From: Symsagittifera roscoffensis
Taxonomy: Eukaryota > Xenacoelomorpha > Acoela > Convolutidae
DNA: 41,508 nt
Assembly: GCF_963678635.1 (NCBI RefSeq)
Contig: NW_026971578.1
Coordinates: 10,001 to 51,508, forward strand
Direction of reading: 5' to 3'
The notes under the pieces were generated by a model. It saw only the letters and a program-made list of their open reading frames with translations, searched no databases and was not told the origin of the DNA. Positions 10,863-23,600 of this stretch are shown piece by piece. Numbering within the stretch: position 1 is the stretch's first letter; the number at the start of each line of letters is the position of its first letter. Position numbers and translations under genes: made by a program.

Positions 10863-12038
10863 ACGAGTACTACAATAAACATAAATTTTTTCACTAAAAG
10901 AAAAGATCAAAAACCATCAAAAATTGCTAACCTACAATCACACAGTCAGTCTTCACCGACATCATCCCAAGAAAACCCAACACCACCTACAACTACGCAA
11001 AACCCCCAAACATCTACACGAATTTCTTTTCAGGATAACCCCTATACCTTTGAAGAACGACACGCTCGCTTATCTGAATCATTAGAACCAGTTCAACGAC
11101 AAGCACTTCTAAAGGAACCAACATATAACTTATACCCAACACTACCACAAGAATTAAGTAGAATACGAAATCTTAGTCAAAATCAAAAAACAGTTGAAAT
11201 AAATAGACAAATTATACATCCTCGACGAAACAGAAATTTTCAGACCCCCCGAGTACATTTTGATATACCCCAATCCCCATCACAAAGTACTCCAGAAAAC
11301 CCCATTGGTATATTACCAGAAACCCCTACGCTTCTTTCACAACGTAGCACCGCAAGCCTACCCTCAGATTACTTAGGTTCAACACCAACATCTGAACAAA
11401 TACGTGAAAATCCCTTTAACCCCCCAAATCAAACATCACGACTACCATATTGGACAACACAATCATTCACACAAGGTGAACCAAATTTAATCAATGATCC
11501 AATAGACATTTCTACGGATACAACAACATCCTCATCACTACCAGAAACATTATCACTACCATCAACACCATCAATAAGCCAGGTTTCACCAACGCCTTTT
11601 AACTTAAATTTCCCAAATAACCTCGACGCTAGATATCGAGAACAATCATCAACAAATATTCCTTTAAGACTAGACTGGAATACATTCACAGCACCTCCAC
11701 CATTATTTGGACAACACCCAGAAAGTAACCGACTCCACAACTGGGCACTCAATAAGATACAATATAGACAAGACATCCACGAAGACATTCGTGATCATAA
11801 CATCCAAATACTCCAACAAAATAGTCTACAATTAAAAATTGAAATCACGGTTAAACTAAACAACATTGCTCATAATCCCTACCCATTAAACCCACCAAAT
11901 ATAACAGCTCAATCACTACCACCACCATTTATAACAACTGAAGTAATATACAAATACGACAGATATACCAAAAAGACAATTGGTTACATCACATTTTATA
12001 ACCCATACTCAGGATTATCATACACATGTATATTCTAA
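10863..12038 (+). pseudogene. Env-block N-terminal frame, Ser/Thr/Pro/Gln-rich, no Met
   Basis: The frame is open for 391 codons between a TAG at 10860-10862 and the TAA at 12036-12038, yet contains not one ATG, so it cannot start as it stands. The peptide is rich in Ser, Thr, Pro, Asn and Gln in its first two thirds, then becomes more ordered (for example WALNKIQYRQDIHEDIRDHN, then IEITVKL). Its end, reading SYTCIF, runs into the next frame, which continues with KNINFSP. A single frameshift near 12035 therefore links it to the env-like core. The N-terminal region was most likely joined by splicing or has lost its start. Codon use (A- and C-rich, G-poor) equals that of the following frames. 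Confidence 0.5.
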
Positions 12039-13884
12039 AAATATTAATTTTTCTCCAACTCTTTTTTCTAGTAATCGCCAATCAGAACATAAATCCTTCC
12101 CCCGAACAGGACCCCAAGATTTATTAGCAACACATTACGATTGTGAAGAAAATGAACAAAAAACACTACACAAGTATGCAATAAATCAAGTATCACAATG
12201 CGAAACAGAACCACAAGCTATAGAAACTACAAATGTAATAGCGACACTTTATTCAAAAGCCCGAGCATCAACAGTTATAGGATATAAATTCACAGCAACA
12301 TTTTCTGAAAAGAAAGTATATTGTTCACAAGTCTCAAATGGAAATAAAAACCGACTTGACCACGAATCATTCTACCAAAGTAATATCGAACGACTTTTAC
12401 ATCTCAATCCCGAAGATTGTAAAAACGAGTTACTCAGACTAAATATCACAAGAAATAAAAACACAGATAGAAAGTTAGTATATTTCCAAGTTTTTGCAGA
12501 TTCTGTACATCAAGCAGAACTTGAAAGATATCAAGGACATATAAAACTAGATGAAAAATACACATACAACTGCGCACATGGAAGATTAACTTATGATATA
12601 CACGATAACCACTGGATACCACACATTGGTATAAATAACCCATCAAACTGCAAAGCAGACACAAAAAATAAAGGATATCAAGAAATAATTTTTTTCGATT
12701 GGAAAATACAACTCGAAAAAAAACAACTCACACGCGATTTATCTGACAACACAATGATCTATCAAGGAATTAGATTACCTTGTGAAAACGATCAAGGCTA
12801 TTGCGACCCTACAACACGAACACAAGCAACAAGTGTTTGGTTCCCCGAAGACAGATGTACAACATTTCAATTAGCAAAAATACACGCTCGAATGATAAAA
12901 TTTCACAAAAAACATTTTATACAGTCAATTCCATATGAACAAGTAAATCCATCACGAAAACTAAGTTCTAATTTTAGAAACATACACAATATAGAAAATG
13001 AATTGACACGTTTTCAAATATATCAAGAAACAGAACTTGCATGTGAATACAAAAACCCACTTCACAAAACACAATACTCCGAAATATTAGTTGAGTAGGA
13101 AAAAGGATTCGACATGACCACTGGAAAAATAAAAATCGACCCATACGCCACAAGTCATCCTATAAACGAAGAAACATCATATATACCAGTTAATTTTCAA
13201 AAAATTAAAGGTCAACCCGGTGGAAATCTAAAGCCCCATGACACTAGAAGCACACGTTTACAAGAACTATCACTAATGAATAGTACATATTTCGGTAATA
13301 TCCACTATGATATTCACTTAGATATGAAATTAGACTACACAATTAGCCGAATCTTTCAAGAAATGTCACTCTCTGAATTAGAAACGCTTCACCAACTATG
13401 CGAATTAGAAAGAACACAAATCTTACAATCACTAAAACTAGCAGTACTAAAAATACCCTACGCAGGATATTTACTATCAGGAAATAGATCAATTTTTTTA
13501 GATTACGAAGGAAACATTTTTTGGTTTTATACCTGTACCAAAAAAGTATCACCACTATATGTTTTTGAAGATAAACGATGCTATAAAAGAATCCCTATCT
13601 TTTATAAGAATAAAGTACATTTCGGTAACACACTTTCAAGACGAACCTATTTCTGGGATACCGCAGTTCCATGTGGATCAGAAAATAGCCACAATGTAGT
13701 ACAACTGAACCCTGATGAAGATAAATATTGCCTTCTTACCCCATACCCCACATTAATGCAATCACTCAAAAAATTTTCACCAGAAAGCATTAGAGCTTTT
13801 GCTCGAAACCCAAATAGACGCACAAATAAAAGAATACAACACAAAAACAGCAACAAGACAAAACACATACGACGAAGAACATAA
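11947..13884 (+). pseudogene. Envelope-like protein core of an invertebrate retroelement
   Basis: The frame is open from 11947 to 13884 except for one TAG at 13096-13098; the two halves are otherwise in the same register. It encodes a Cys-rich protein of about 630 residues with a regular Cys spacing. Segments include CAHGRLTYDI, TTRTQATSVWFPEDRC, AGYLLSGNRSIFLDYEG, CYKRIPIFYKNKVHF and WDTAVPCGSENSHNVVQL. I recognise this combination as an envelope- or glycoprotein-like family that recurs in LTR retroelements of invertebrates, but I cannot check it here. Such proteins would sit in a membrane and mediate cell entry or fusion; the transmembrane anchor is not clear in this copy. No gag or pol of matching composition lies beside it. 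The TAG may be a simple mutation. Confidence 0.55.
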
Positions 13885-14140
13885 CAATGTAGAAATAACG
13901 CCTACAGCACCACAGTTACCACCCCTACCACATAACCATCCATTATCCCTAGTCCAACGAAATTTTCGAAATTTAGCAATAACACATAATCCAAATTTCA
14001 GACCAACCATATCACAAAGTCCCATTCAACATATAATGACACATCATTCACAAGATGAAAATACATATGAACAAATTATGGAACAACCCCATACCACCGC
14101 TTTTCAGTCTCAAAACAAAGTTTTTTTTAGCCCACGATGA
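13799..14140 (+). pseudogene. Continuation of env-like frame after frameshift
   Basis: Near 13800 the coding signal moves by one base. The core frame ends with an unlikely basic tail, whereas this frame continues with KEYNTKTATRQNTYDEEH, then a Pro/Asn/His-rich stretch in the same G-poor codon style. It ends at 14140 and the next frame overlaps it by 4 bases. It most likely represents the same protein after a one-base indel. No membrane anchor is seen. Confidence 0.4.
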
Positions 14141-15321
14141 GCCGACAACTTGGATCCCTACACCGCTCAAATTCCCACCCAACCAATTTCAACACTCCAA
14201 TTACAGTAATTCCACTTTTTGCTTTCCCGCCACTCGATTTCCCACCTAGTAATATAAGATCATGCATGAATTCAGACACTAATTCACATATTTCAGTTTT
14301 ATACTCCATTTCACAACTAAATAACCCTATTATTGAAACCCCTGATGAATTTGCAGACTCTGAACCATCTCCATCCAATAATTTTCAAACCAACTCCTCA
14401 AATTTTTCAACACCCACTTTTCAACCAAACCCACCAACTAACCCTCTCCCATCCATTTCTACACCCTCTTACGCTTCCCAAGTCAACCCAACCTAGTCTT
14501 CATTTCATTCAGACCGATCATCCAATTCTCCAGATACTACCCAAATCTCCCAAGAACTAGATAATTTTATCACCCTACAACAAAAACCCTTCCACCTTGA
14601 CACCCCCACTATAAATCAGATTTCATCCACAATAGAATCATCAAACCCACCTACCCCTACACTCTCTTCAGCTTATACCGCATCATTAGCACCATCATCC
14701 ACACCCACCGAATCATCAAATAGCACTAATAGAGCTTATCGCACTTTCAAAAGAAAATTCCCAAACCATCCATTTCCAACAAAACCAGGAACAGCCCGTG
14801 AATAAATTAATCATCCAAATCACACTAACACGAAAGATTTTTTAACAATCACCCTACCTTCATTTCCACAGTATACTTTAAACACCCCTCATAACACTAA
14901 CGACACACGTAGCTTTGTAGACGAACATGTTTTAATGCCTACAGTTCATTGGACATCATAATATCATTTTACTAATCCCCTTTGCCTACCATTATCTAAT
15001 ACTCACATCGATATAGAAAGAAATCAAGATATGCCATACCGACTCACCACACAACTAACACATAGACAGTTTACTTATATAGGATATAAAAAGTCACTAA
15101 ACACATACACTGCACCCCGAGCTAACGAATATACGCTAGAATATTACGATCATAACATCATCCGAGCTGACCAAGACCAATTTTTAGATGGTGATCGCTT
15201 CGCTAACCCACAAATCGCAGAAAAAATCTTCATCAAAACACCATATGTATTTACACTCAATATATTTGACCGCAAATTCGGCCACGTCATTTCTGAAGCA
15301 CTAACCGACATGCAAGCTTAA
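14137..15321 (+). pseudogene. Unknown Ser/Thr/Pro-rich frame with three stops
   Basis: One reading register is interrupted only by TAG at 14494-14496, TAA at 14803-14805 and TAA at 14959-14961. Its first part is very rich in Ser, Thr, Pro and Asn. Its last part (from about 15031) is an ordered domain with segments such as RQFTYIGYKKSLNTYTAPRA and ANPQIAEKIFIKTPYVFTLN. I do not recognise the family. The alternation of a low-complexity head and a folded domain recalls the layout of the frame at 10863-12038, so it could be a second, diverged unit of the same kind, or the following gene of the element. The overlapping frames at 14055-14249 and 14333-14560 are shadows. Confidence 0.4.
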
Positions 15322-15944
15322 GAAAGTTTTAAAGAAAGATTTCAATTATTTTCACTAACCTTTAATTTCCTTGCACCAAATGAACGCGATTTGCCCTGCT
15401 CACACGACATTATGTTACGCACTAAACAAACCCACACATATACATACTAACGCCTCATACAAAATCATTTGACCTGCACACTCCATCAAGACAACCACAC
15501 CACCGTTTTCAGTTTATTAACTCTAAATACACTTCACCATTTTTCCTTAACTTCACATATTGCATCAAAGATACTAACCTTCACGGTATTCTTCGCAATT
15601 ATGATCCCATAACCCAAATGTATATTTTTTGTCCCATTACGAAGACCCTTAATGCAGAAGTATCCAGACCCTTCCTTATCCCACATGAATTTATTCAACC
15701 TATAGAAATCCCAATATTAGAATTCATCCACAACACTAAATACAATCACAAATTATTTAATCTCATCCAAAACACACCTTATGAGTTTGCAGTTGGCACT
15801 GAAGAATTAAAACCCATTAAACCACTTCAATTGCTTTGGCCACTGCTTCAAACTAAAAACATCATTCGCATGCTAGCAAAATTACTAACAAAATCCGACA
15901 TAATACACGATATCTTCCCCCACGGTTTTTTCCCCGACTACTAA
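15322..15944 (+). pseudogene. Unknown decayed frame ending at TAA 15944
   Basis: After a broken stretch (15322-15617) a frame from 15618 to 15944 encodes about 108 residues, including FIQPIEIPILEFIHN and NTPYEFAVGTEELKPIKP. It has the same G-poor composition as the upstream frames and is probably part of the same element. It ends just before CAGGTAAGT (about 15945), a strong 5' splice-site match, so transcripts of this element may have been spliced here. Function unknown. Confidence 0.35.
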
Positions 15945-17478
15945 CAGGTAAGTATAATTTATACATATTCTTCACTAATAAATTTAAATTAAAAACTAAC
16001 CATTCTTTACCCATGTCTCATTTAGAAAACTTCTTCAAATTCTTCAAAACTATATTAAAATTTTGCACCAGCTAAATTAAATAAAATTCATACCAATGTA
16101 GTAAATTAATTTATAAATTTTTTCCCCACAAGCAGTAAATCTAATCATGATAAAAATTTGTAACTTAATTTTTCCCCAAAACCAGCAGTAAAATTGAAAT
16201 TGTATGTAGTAAATTGATAAGACGAAAATGCAGTACTAACCTTTTGATATTTTCATTCATTCGCACAAGAATTATATCCAAACTCGCACAGCTCGCCGAC
16301 GAAGAATTGTTTAAATAATGAATTTCATTTTTAAGTTTTCACACTCAACACTTCTAACACACGATAACAAGTTTCAAACTTTCCTTTAACCCGTTTGGAA
16401 AGGAATTATATACTAAACAAAACTAACCAACGCAGCTTACTAAACACCACAACACATAGAATAACAGCATGACTAAGAAAAGGAAACCAACGGTACCCAA
16501 ACCGTATTAACCCAGTTTAAAACTGGATAATTTATTCTTTTGAAGACTATTATAAAGTCTAAGAAAGAAATAATTTAACACAAAAAAAATCGAAAGACAA
16601 ACCCATACCAGAAACAATTTGATTTTTGAAAAAAGGACACAACCAACGAAACATAAGAAAAACCACCACAAACCCGACATAAAACGATATCACATAACAG
16701 GACCTCTCACAGAAACCGCGCGAAATCATACTCCCACTCCTGGCCTAATCAACCAGAGAGGACGTCCTGAGCATGCTCTATAGCCGGCCTAACCCACCGC
16801 GCTACATCCACGCTTTGTGACCACACTTCTATTTTTAATAAGAGGTACTCAAGGGTGAGTAACTCTTCAAAATAACCGAACTAAAACAAAAAGCTTTTGT
16901 GAAAACAAATAACCAAAATCATAATTAAAACACTGAACTAATAAAAATTTTATAAAATGTAAACTATACCTTGCAGTATATAGATCAGCATACCACACCA
17001 AAGACGAACATCCAAAGACAAAATGACCCCACTACACTCGAAAAAGAATGGCCAACCACAATCAATATGCCGTCCACAATCACAACTCAAAGGATTTAGA
17101 GTACGACTTGACTTCGCAGAAAAGGACTTCATTGAACTAGACCAATGACCACCTCGATGTTCAAGTATACGTACAGATCCGAGTAACCAGGCATCCCCTC
17201 CACGCACAGTCTCCACGCCATTCCCAGACAAGGTCAAACACAAAAGAAGTTCTCTACATGAAATAGAAAAACCTGTCATAGCCAATCATTCTGAAATCAG
17301 ATTTGAGTTTGTTGCGAAAACCCAGTCGTTGTCATAAGAAGACACAACGATTGATCCTGGAACTTCTCTAACAAGAGAACCCAGAAGAAATATGATGTTC
17401 GCCAAATACCAACGTCCATCATCCATCCTTTGAATTGCAGAAAGACAATTCTAAAAAACTCTGTAAAACCCGGATGGG
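15945..17478 (+). other. Non-coding part of the G-poor block
   Basis: There is no coding signal on the + strand. A 111-codon - strand frame at 16950-17285 is Cys-containing but has no motif and uses codons unlike its neighbours, so I do not call it. The stretch contains a GC-rich island at about 16715-16810, described separately, and motifs of the type CAGTAAATT repeated at about 16130-16220. It is the likely place for a 3' untranslated region or LTR remnant of the env element. Confidence 0.3.
16759..16778. repeat. Two adjacent perfect 10-bp palindromes
   Basis: AGGACGTCCT at 16759-16768 is followed without a gap by GAGCATGCTC at 16769-16778; each is fully self-complementary. The pair is flanked by two GGCCTAA copies (about 16742 and 16785). 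The whole island is GC-rich in AT-rich surroundings, with CCGCGCGA/TCGCGCGG-like ends. A tRNA-derived origin on the - strand was considered but no proper B box is present. Confidence 0.6.
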
Positions 17479-17521
17479 TGGAACCTGATCTAAACTACAT
17501 TTTGTGATTGGATAAATTAGA
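17479..17521 (+). repeat. 43-bp direct repeat, right copy
   Basis: Second copy of the segment at 10399-10441 in the same orientation, 41 of 43 bases identical. It marks the right limit of the G-poor block. Confidence 0.7.
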
Positions 17522-17592
17522 TATTTTACCACTGTAAAGTATTTAATATAACCAATCATGATCCATCTAACTAACAACCCACTTATTTGTAA

Positions 17593-17620
17593 GTGCTGAA
17601 ATTACTTGTAATTTCAGCAC
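17593..17620. repeat. Perfect 13-bp hairpin with 2-base loop
   Basis: GTGCTGAAATTAC (17593-17605), TT, GTAATTTCAGCAC (17608-17620) form a perfect inverted repeat. It is followed by GC-richer sequence with an AATAAA at about 17681. Inverted repeats with a TGAAAT/ATTTCA core occur at the ends of some BEL/Pao LTRs, so a solo or partial LTR starting here is possible; no partner copy is in the window. Confidence 0.65.
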
Positions 17621-17621
17621 C

Positions 17622-20600
17622 AGAGAGACTTGAATTTAACTTAGAAATTAGTTGCCTCTCCAAGAGAACTTCAGCAGCCGCAATAAACCAGTATACCCTA
17701 GATCTATTGAGCCTAGCAGAGACTAGTTAAACAACCTGAGACTAGATAGTATAAGAGTAAGATTAGGATCGGTATTAGACTAAGAAGTTGCACGAATCTA
17801 TCCGGCCGAAAATTCTCACTAAAAATTCTAGATAGGAATTTGATTTAGAAAAAAAAAACAGAAGCAGAAGTTCTACATTGCTATACAACCCGAGTATAAA
17901 AACATGAGAATGCGGAAAAAAGTTTTAGAAGTCAGAAAGTATTGAAAAAGCAAGGTTCAACAAGAAAAGGTCTGTCTCGATAAAACGTTCATTCGAGGTA
18001 AACATGGTAGATTTTTGACGGATAAAATAGCAAAGGAAGGTCTTCTATAAAGTGAAAACAAAGCAGCTGATCTTTGAGCCGACAAAAGATACGACAATTT
18101 TTTTAAAAAGAATTTTTTCAGTTTAATGCCCCACCTTAAACTACAATGAAAAACACTTGCACTTGTAATCACAATTAGGTTTGCTTAAGCTATGCGAAAT
18201 TATTTGTGGCAACTAAGCCGACAATGTTTGAGGGGACACATATTGAGCCCCGATAAATTTTGTTTATATAACATTTTTCCTAAGTTGCAAGATTCAGATA
18301 AAATTACAATGAACAACATTAACGCTTTCGACTATAAGAAGAATCGCTGAGAGTAATAGAAAAATCATGGACGTTGCCACTTAACCCACAATCTTTGAGC
18401 CAACGCCAGCTGAACCAAAAAAAACTAAAAATTCAATTAATATATATTTATATGTTTAATATAATTAATTATTTTATATATTACATTATAAATGTATAAC
18501 GTCAGTTGCTTACGGCACAAGCAAAATCTCAAATGTGCAATTTTGCCAAAAAATCTGCTATTTCAAAATTTACCGATTTTTTTTCTCATGCACGCATATT
18601 AAAAAACAAGGTCGGCCGAAACTCGATCCTTTACCTTAGGAAATGAACCTGGAAATGAAAAGAAAACTGGAAGGATAAAAATGTGAACCCGAAGGAAGTG
18701 AAACTCGAAGTGGATCATAGGAAAAAAAATTTGTGACCGAATACAAAACCCTTGCTCTCGCAAGACACATGGCCAACAATCAAAACGAATCTAAATTGAA
18801 CCGATTTTCAAACGGTGCTCATGCAGGAGTAAACAAAAGACTTAATTCATGCGATATTGTAGGAAATTTAAGGTTGCGTTGTTGAAGACAAACAGCCATG
18901 AACGTAGAGAATACTTTTTTTGTAGGTTTTGGGTATTTTTCCTGAGAAAGGCTCAAATTTGTTTACGCTAATAACTTGTTTTTTCATGGTTTAACCTATG
19001 TTTTTACTTCATTTATTTATTTATATAAAAAAATAACAGCACCACTGATCATCAAAAGTTTAAAATGCAAAACTTGATTGAGTTCTAGTTTCGAAAATTG
19101 CCGTCGCTTTTCAGAGAAGAAGTTGCTTTCGAAGTTTTCAAAGAAAAGTTAGGTTTTTGATCCAGTTTTCTGCCCACTGGCTAAATTCATCAAAAAGTTT
19201 GAATTTTCCTGTGTTACAAATAACTTTGCTTACTTTTTTTAAAATAAATTTTCGAGAAAAAACACGCAAAATGGTTTTTGCTTCTTGCATTATTCTACTC
19301 TTTTCCAGCTTTTGATTATCTGTTTTTGATATTTGGTTTTCACTTATGTGCGTTCTTTCAAAATTACTTTTGAATTTACTGGAAAGAAAGGTGGTTTGCA
19401 AAAATTCAGTTACACGAAACAAAACAGAAAGCTATCCAACTTGTCCAGCCTTACAAACACTCAGCTTTGGAGTAAGTCGAGAAAAACGTCACTACACTCC
19501 ATTTACCAAGAGGAAATTCTGTTGAAGTGTGAAAAAAAGAAATTTTTATTATTTAAAGTTTTTCGATGGGTGGGTTTTTGCGACGTAGAAATGATATTCA
19601 TTTTCGCAATTAGAGTCTATCATTGCTAAGTTAAAATAATGGCAAATTCAGCCATCCTGCACTGTTCTCACCCACTCGCATAGTGGTGATTAGGTCTGAG
19701 TAGCAAAGATAATTTTTTTTGTTTTTTTTTGTTTTTTCAGAGGAATGAGAGTATGAATTAATATTTTATCAGGAATTCAGGTCACGAATTATTTCAAATA
19801 CGGAATAAAGTTAGCATAAAATCAAATAATGGCGAAAAGTCAAATTTATTGTTCCGATCAATTGAAAAATGGGGTGGAATTTTGTATTCGAGTGTTTTTT
19901 TATTTTTGTTTTCCACGCAAAGTTAGGTACCACAACTAATCATCGGACGGGATTGAGTGACATATCATATTGAAGCGCTTTCATTCGTGATTTGAACCAC
20001 ATCAAAAAATTTCCCAGTATTGGAGTAAGAAACAAAAAATCTAAAATTTATTCACGCTCAAAATTATTTTTTGTTTCGAGTTGATTTGCTATTTTTTTCA
20101 GTTCAATTGTTCCATTATCGAGCACCAAAATGCAAAATTTAACCAAAAAATTTTTTTTTAAAATTTTTTTCCTGCGGAACAAAAGGTAACTATCGATTCA
20201 GTTTCCACCAAGGTTAAAACACAAGAGATTTAGCACGAAAAAGTCGTTCCTGAAATTCAAACAGCTTCAAGGCTTTTTAATTGTTTTTCATTGTAATTCG
20301 AGGGTGGACTTTTTTAAAGAGAAACATAATTCTTTTTTCTTGCTTTCATTGAATTTGTTCTAATTGTCGGTTGGCCTTTTTCGTTTGATTGAAGAAACAA
20401 TTATATTTGTTTTAGAAATTGGAGATGAGTTAACGTGGCATCTTTGCAAAGTAGTCTTGGCTACAGTGCTTATCACACGGCGGTCGCTGTTGTACCCCAA
20501 GTATGCCACCGACCAAAGAGTGTCTTCACTGTCATGTTGTCAAGAGAAAGTGATTTGTAACAAGAAACTTCTATTCTTCTAAGATTTATAAGAAAATAGA

Positions 20601-23600
20601 TCTGAGTTGTAGAAAGGAAAATCAATAAGTCCCAGAGTTTTGCCCAGCAAAACTACCTTCTTTATTGACTCAATAATCTGTAATTCACGGCATGGCTGAA
20701 ATTTTTTTTCGATTTATCTCAACTGGATTTGTTTTGTTTTCTGGGAAAATTTTATCCGTCGGAATTTGGCTTATCTATTTTTTGTCAGTTTAATTTAGAA
20801 GTAGACTCACTCTTGTTTTTTTCACACGTGATTTTTTCGAAAAGTTATTTGCTTTCAAGTCAATTTTCTATTTTCTCTGTGCTTTCATGCTTTTTGCCTT
20901 TTTTTGAGCTTAAGTTTGAAGTTCACGCGGCTCAATTTTTGGTTTCGTTTTGAGTTCACCTCTTTGTTTTCATTCAATTCTTCTTTAAGCTTGAGTAAAA
21001 AATTCGCGCGGTTTCACTTTTGATTTCTTGTTGAATTCAATTCTTTGTTTTAAATCAGTTTTTCAAACTTTTTTTAAGTGGTTTCCTTTCACTTTCAATT
21101 CACTAGTTTGCAATGCAATGTTTGCGTGGTATCACAAATCTTCGGAGCCCAGCTTAGTCTCTGAGTGGAAATCTAGGTTTATTATCGCCCAAGCTTTTAG
21201 TTATGCTTATTGAGCCGTTATGGTTTTTGAATGCTGTGGTTTATAAATGCAGATTTTGTTATTGTTTTTTTTCACGCTCAAGTGCCAGCCCTCCTTTCCC
21301 ATTAACTTTACACAATTTTTGGTGTGTTCTGATGAAGCATTTTGGTTCAGTTAAAGTCCAATTAGTGTTTTCCACTAAAAACTTTATTGGTAGAGATTTT
21401 TCCTCCACTACTGTCTAAGAAAAACGTCAATTCTTCCTCCCAACAATCAACATTAAGTGGCCGTTCATCTTCCTAAAAAAAAAGTTTGTTTGTTTCTTTA
21501 AGAGCCGATGACCGTAATCGAGACTATTTTGCAGGGCGTTGTGATTTTTTTTTGTCAAAAATAGCATTAAAATTTTTTCGATTTATAAATTTTGATTTAT
21601 TTTTGAAGTTTGGCTTCTCAAGATCAAACCATTTTCTTCCTTTTGAAAATGAAAACAGCAGTAGTACCAGGCAAAAAAAAGTGAATAGACCACAAAAACC
21701 GTGATAATTTTTTTTTAATTTTGACCCGCTGGATATCCAATGGAATTTTTAAGATATCCAGTGGAAATTAAGCGATCGTAATGTGTTTCTACGAGTAATT
21801 TTTTTCCAGCTCAAGTCGCAAAAAGTAAAGCCACTTTTGGAACATCATTATGGTTTTTTCAAAACATGTGCTTCGACATCCGATTCGCCTAAAGTTAACT
21901 TAGTTCATGCGTTTTATAGTAATCAGATGAACCAAAAAAACTATTCGTTTCCAGCAAGGGTACAATTGGAAAAACTTAATTCAGGGTTTTTCTAATTCAA
22001 TAAATCTGGTCTTTTTCTTTTGAAATGCAGCACTTAAACAAAATTCTGCCTGGTACTTTACATTTTATTTACAAGCAAAGTTAATGTGGATGCTTTATTA
22101 TGCAAAAGTGTGTGTCGATATATATTTTAGCCTCTTTTCCGGTGTAGATTATTGTACAGAGGCAAGAACATGTGATAATAAATCTCCTGGTCGTAAATTC
22201 AAATAAGTTACCAATACAACTTTAAAGTTCAAAGCTTCTTTAAATTTCTTACGCTGAAGAAGAGATTTTAAGGTTTGAAAAGAAGTTGGATCTGCTGTTT
22301 ATTTTAGCTTTTTTAAAAAACTACTTTTGTGAAGAAATTGCTTATCGCAAAGATTTCTTGAGATTTAGAAAGCTTTAACGCAATATGTATTTTTAAAATT
22401 TCCCTTCGTTAATTTCATATCGGTGACCCTTCTCGAGGTTTTATTTGGCTGTGTTTTAAATTTGAGGAGTGTCTTCTTTTCTATGAAAACTCGAGTTTTG
22501 AATTACTCATAAATTATGTTTCAGTTTATTTCGTTCACTTGAAATTAATGACACTTTTTGAACCGCGATGTTCAGAGAACAAACAAAAACAATATGATTA
22601 GCTTTAACCACTCTAACAAGACAGCACCATACAAAAACTGTCAGTAGCAAAACGTTTTTCTGTTATAAAATTGTTGTTTGATTCTAACAACCATTTTAGT
22701 GCGGTCGCTCCTTTAATGAGTGAGAAGAAACTATGGGTACGTTGTCTCTTCTCCAATTTTTGGATGGCTCAAGAAACACTTTTAAACGGCTACAGGAGGT
22801 CAAATGTGGTATCTTGTTAAAATGCATTTGGCCGAAATTCGAATTCCAAAGAAAAAACTAATTACTGAAAGACTCAGTGTTCGAAAAACGGGTCCGAATA
22901 GGTCGTAATTTCAGACTAAAGATACAAAGTTTGTTGAGACGATGACCTCCTTACTCGTTTCTTTTTATATTGAAATGTTGTTTTAGCAAAAATGAGTCCT
23001 CGTTTTTGCAAATTTAAACTCAATTTGTCCTGTTGAAAATCAATTGAAAATTTACACTTCATTAAAAAAAGTTTGCATTAAAATTCTTTTTTTTTCCGTT
23101 CATTGATTTTCGAAACCAATAATAAATATATATATTCTCTTTTCTAAATCGTTGCCCTCCAATCATTCTATGCTAATCCAGCTGCAAATAACTTTCCTTT
23201 TCTTGGTCAGTGAATATTGTAAAGTACTGTTTATTCTAGATCTTGATGATTTTTCTATTTTTTCAGTTTTTTGTTTTTATTTTGAATGGGGAAAAAATCC
23301 AGTATCAAACAGGAGATATACAACAATCGCAAAAAATTTATTTGACTTCCCGTTTCGAAGATGGGTTTCAAAGTTCAGCTTAAGCGGGTTAGAAGATATT
23401 CATCGGAATAAAAACTGACTATTTGATTTAAATTTTCCAACTCGGTTAAATTTAGTCAGAAAAATGCTAGTCAAATTGTTCTTTGAAATCGGAGAGCTTT
23501 ATTAGAATACAGTTTTTTTTACATTGATACTCGAAAGGCTTTTCAAAAAACAAAACAGGATTTTCTTTCCTTGCATTTCTCGATCTTTTTCTAAGTGTCT

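Noticed and set aside
11429-14378. - strand frames at 11429-11788, 12446-12664, 13343-13555, 13647-13868, 13777-14025 and 14127-14378
   Set aside because: Opposite the G-poor env block; stop codons are depleted on that strand by composition alone, and no motif is seen.
16715-16810. tRNA gene on the - strand
   Set aside because: The ends can pair and an A-box-like word is present, but there is no proper B box or cloverleaf.
16950-17285. 111-codon - strand frame as a gene
   Set aside because: Opens with a plausible Met but has no motif, no homologous feel and lies in the stop-poor antisense of the G-depleted block.
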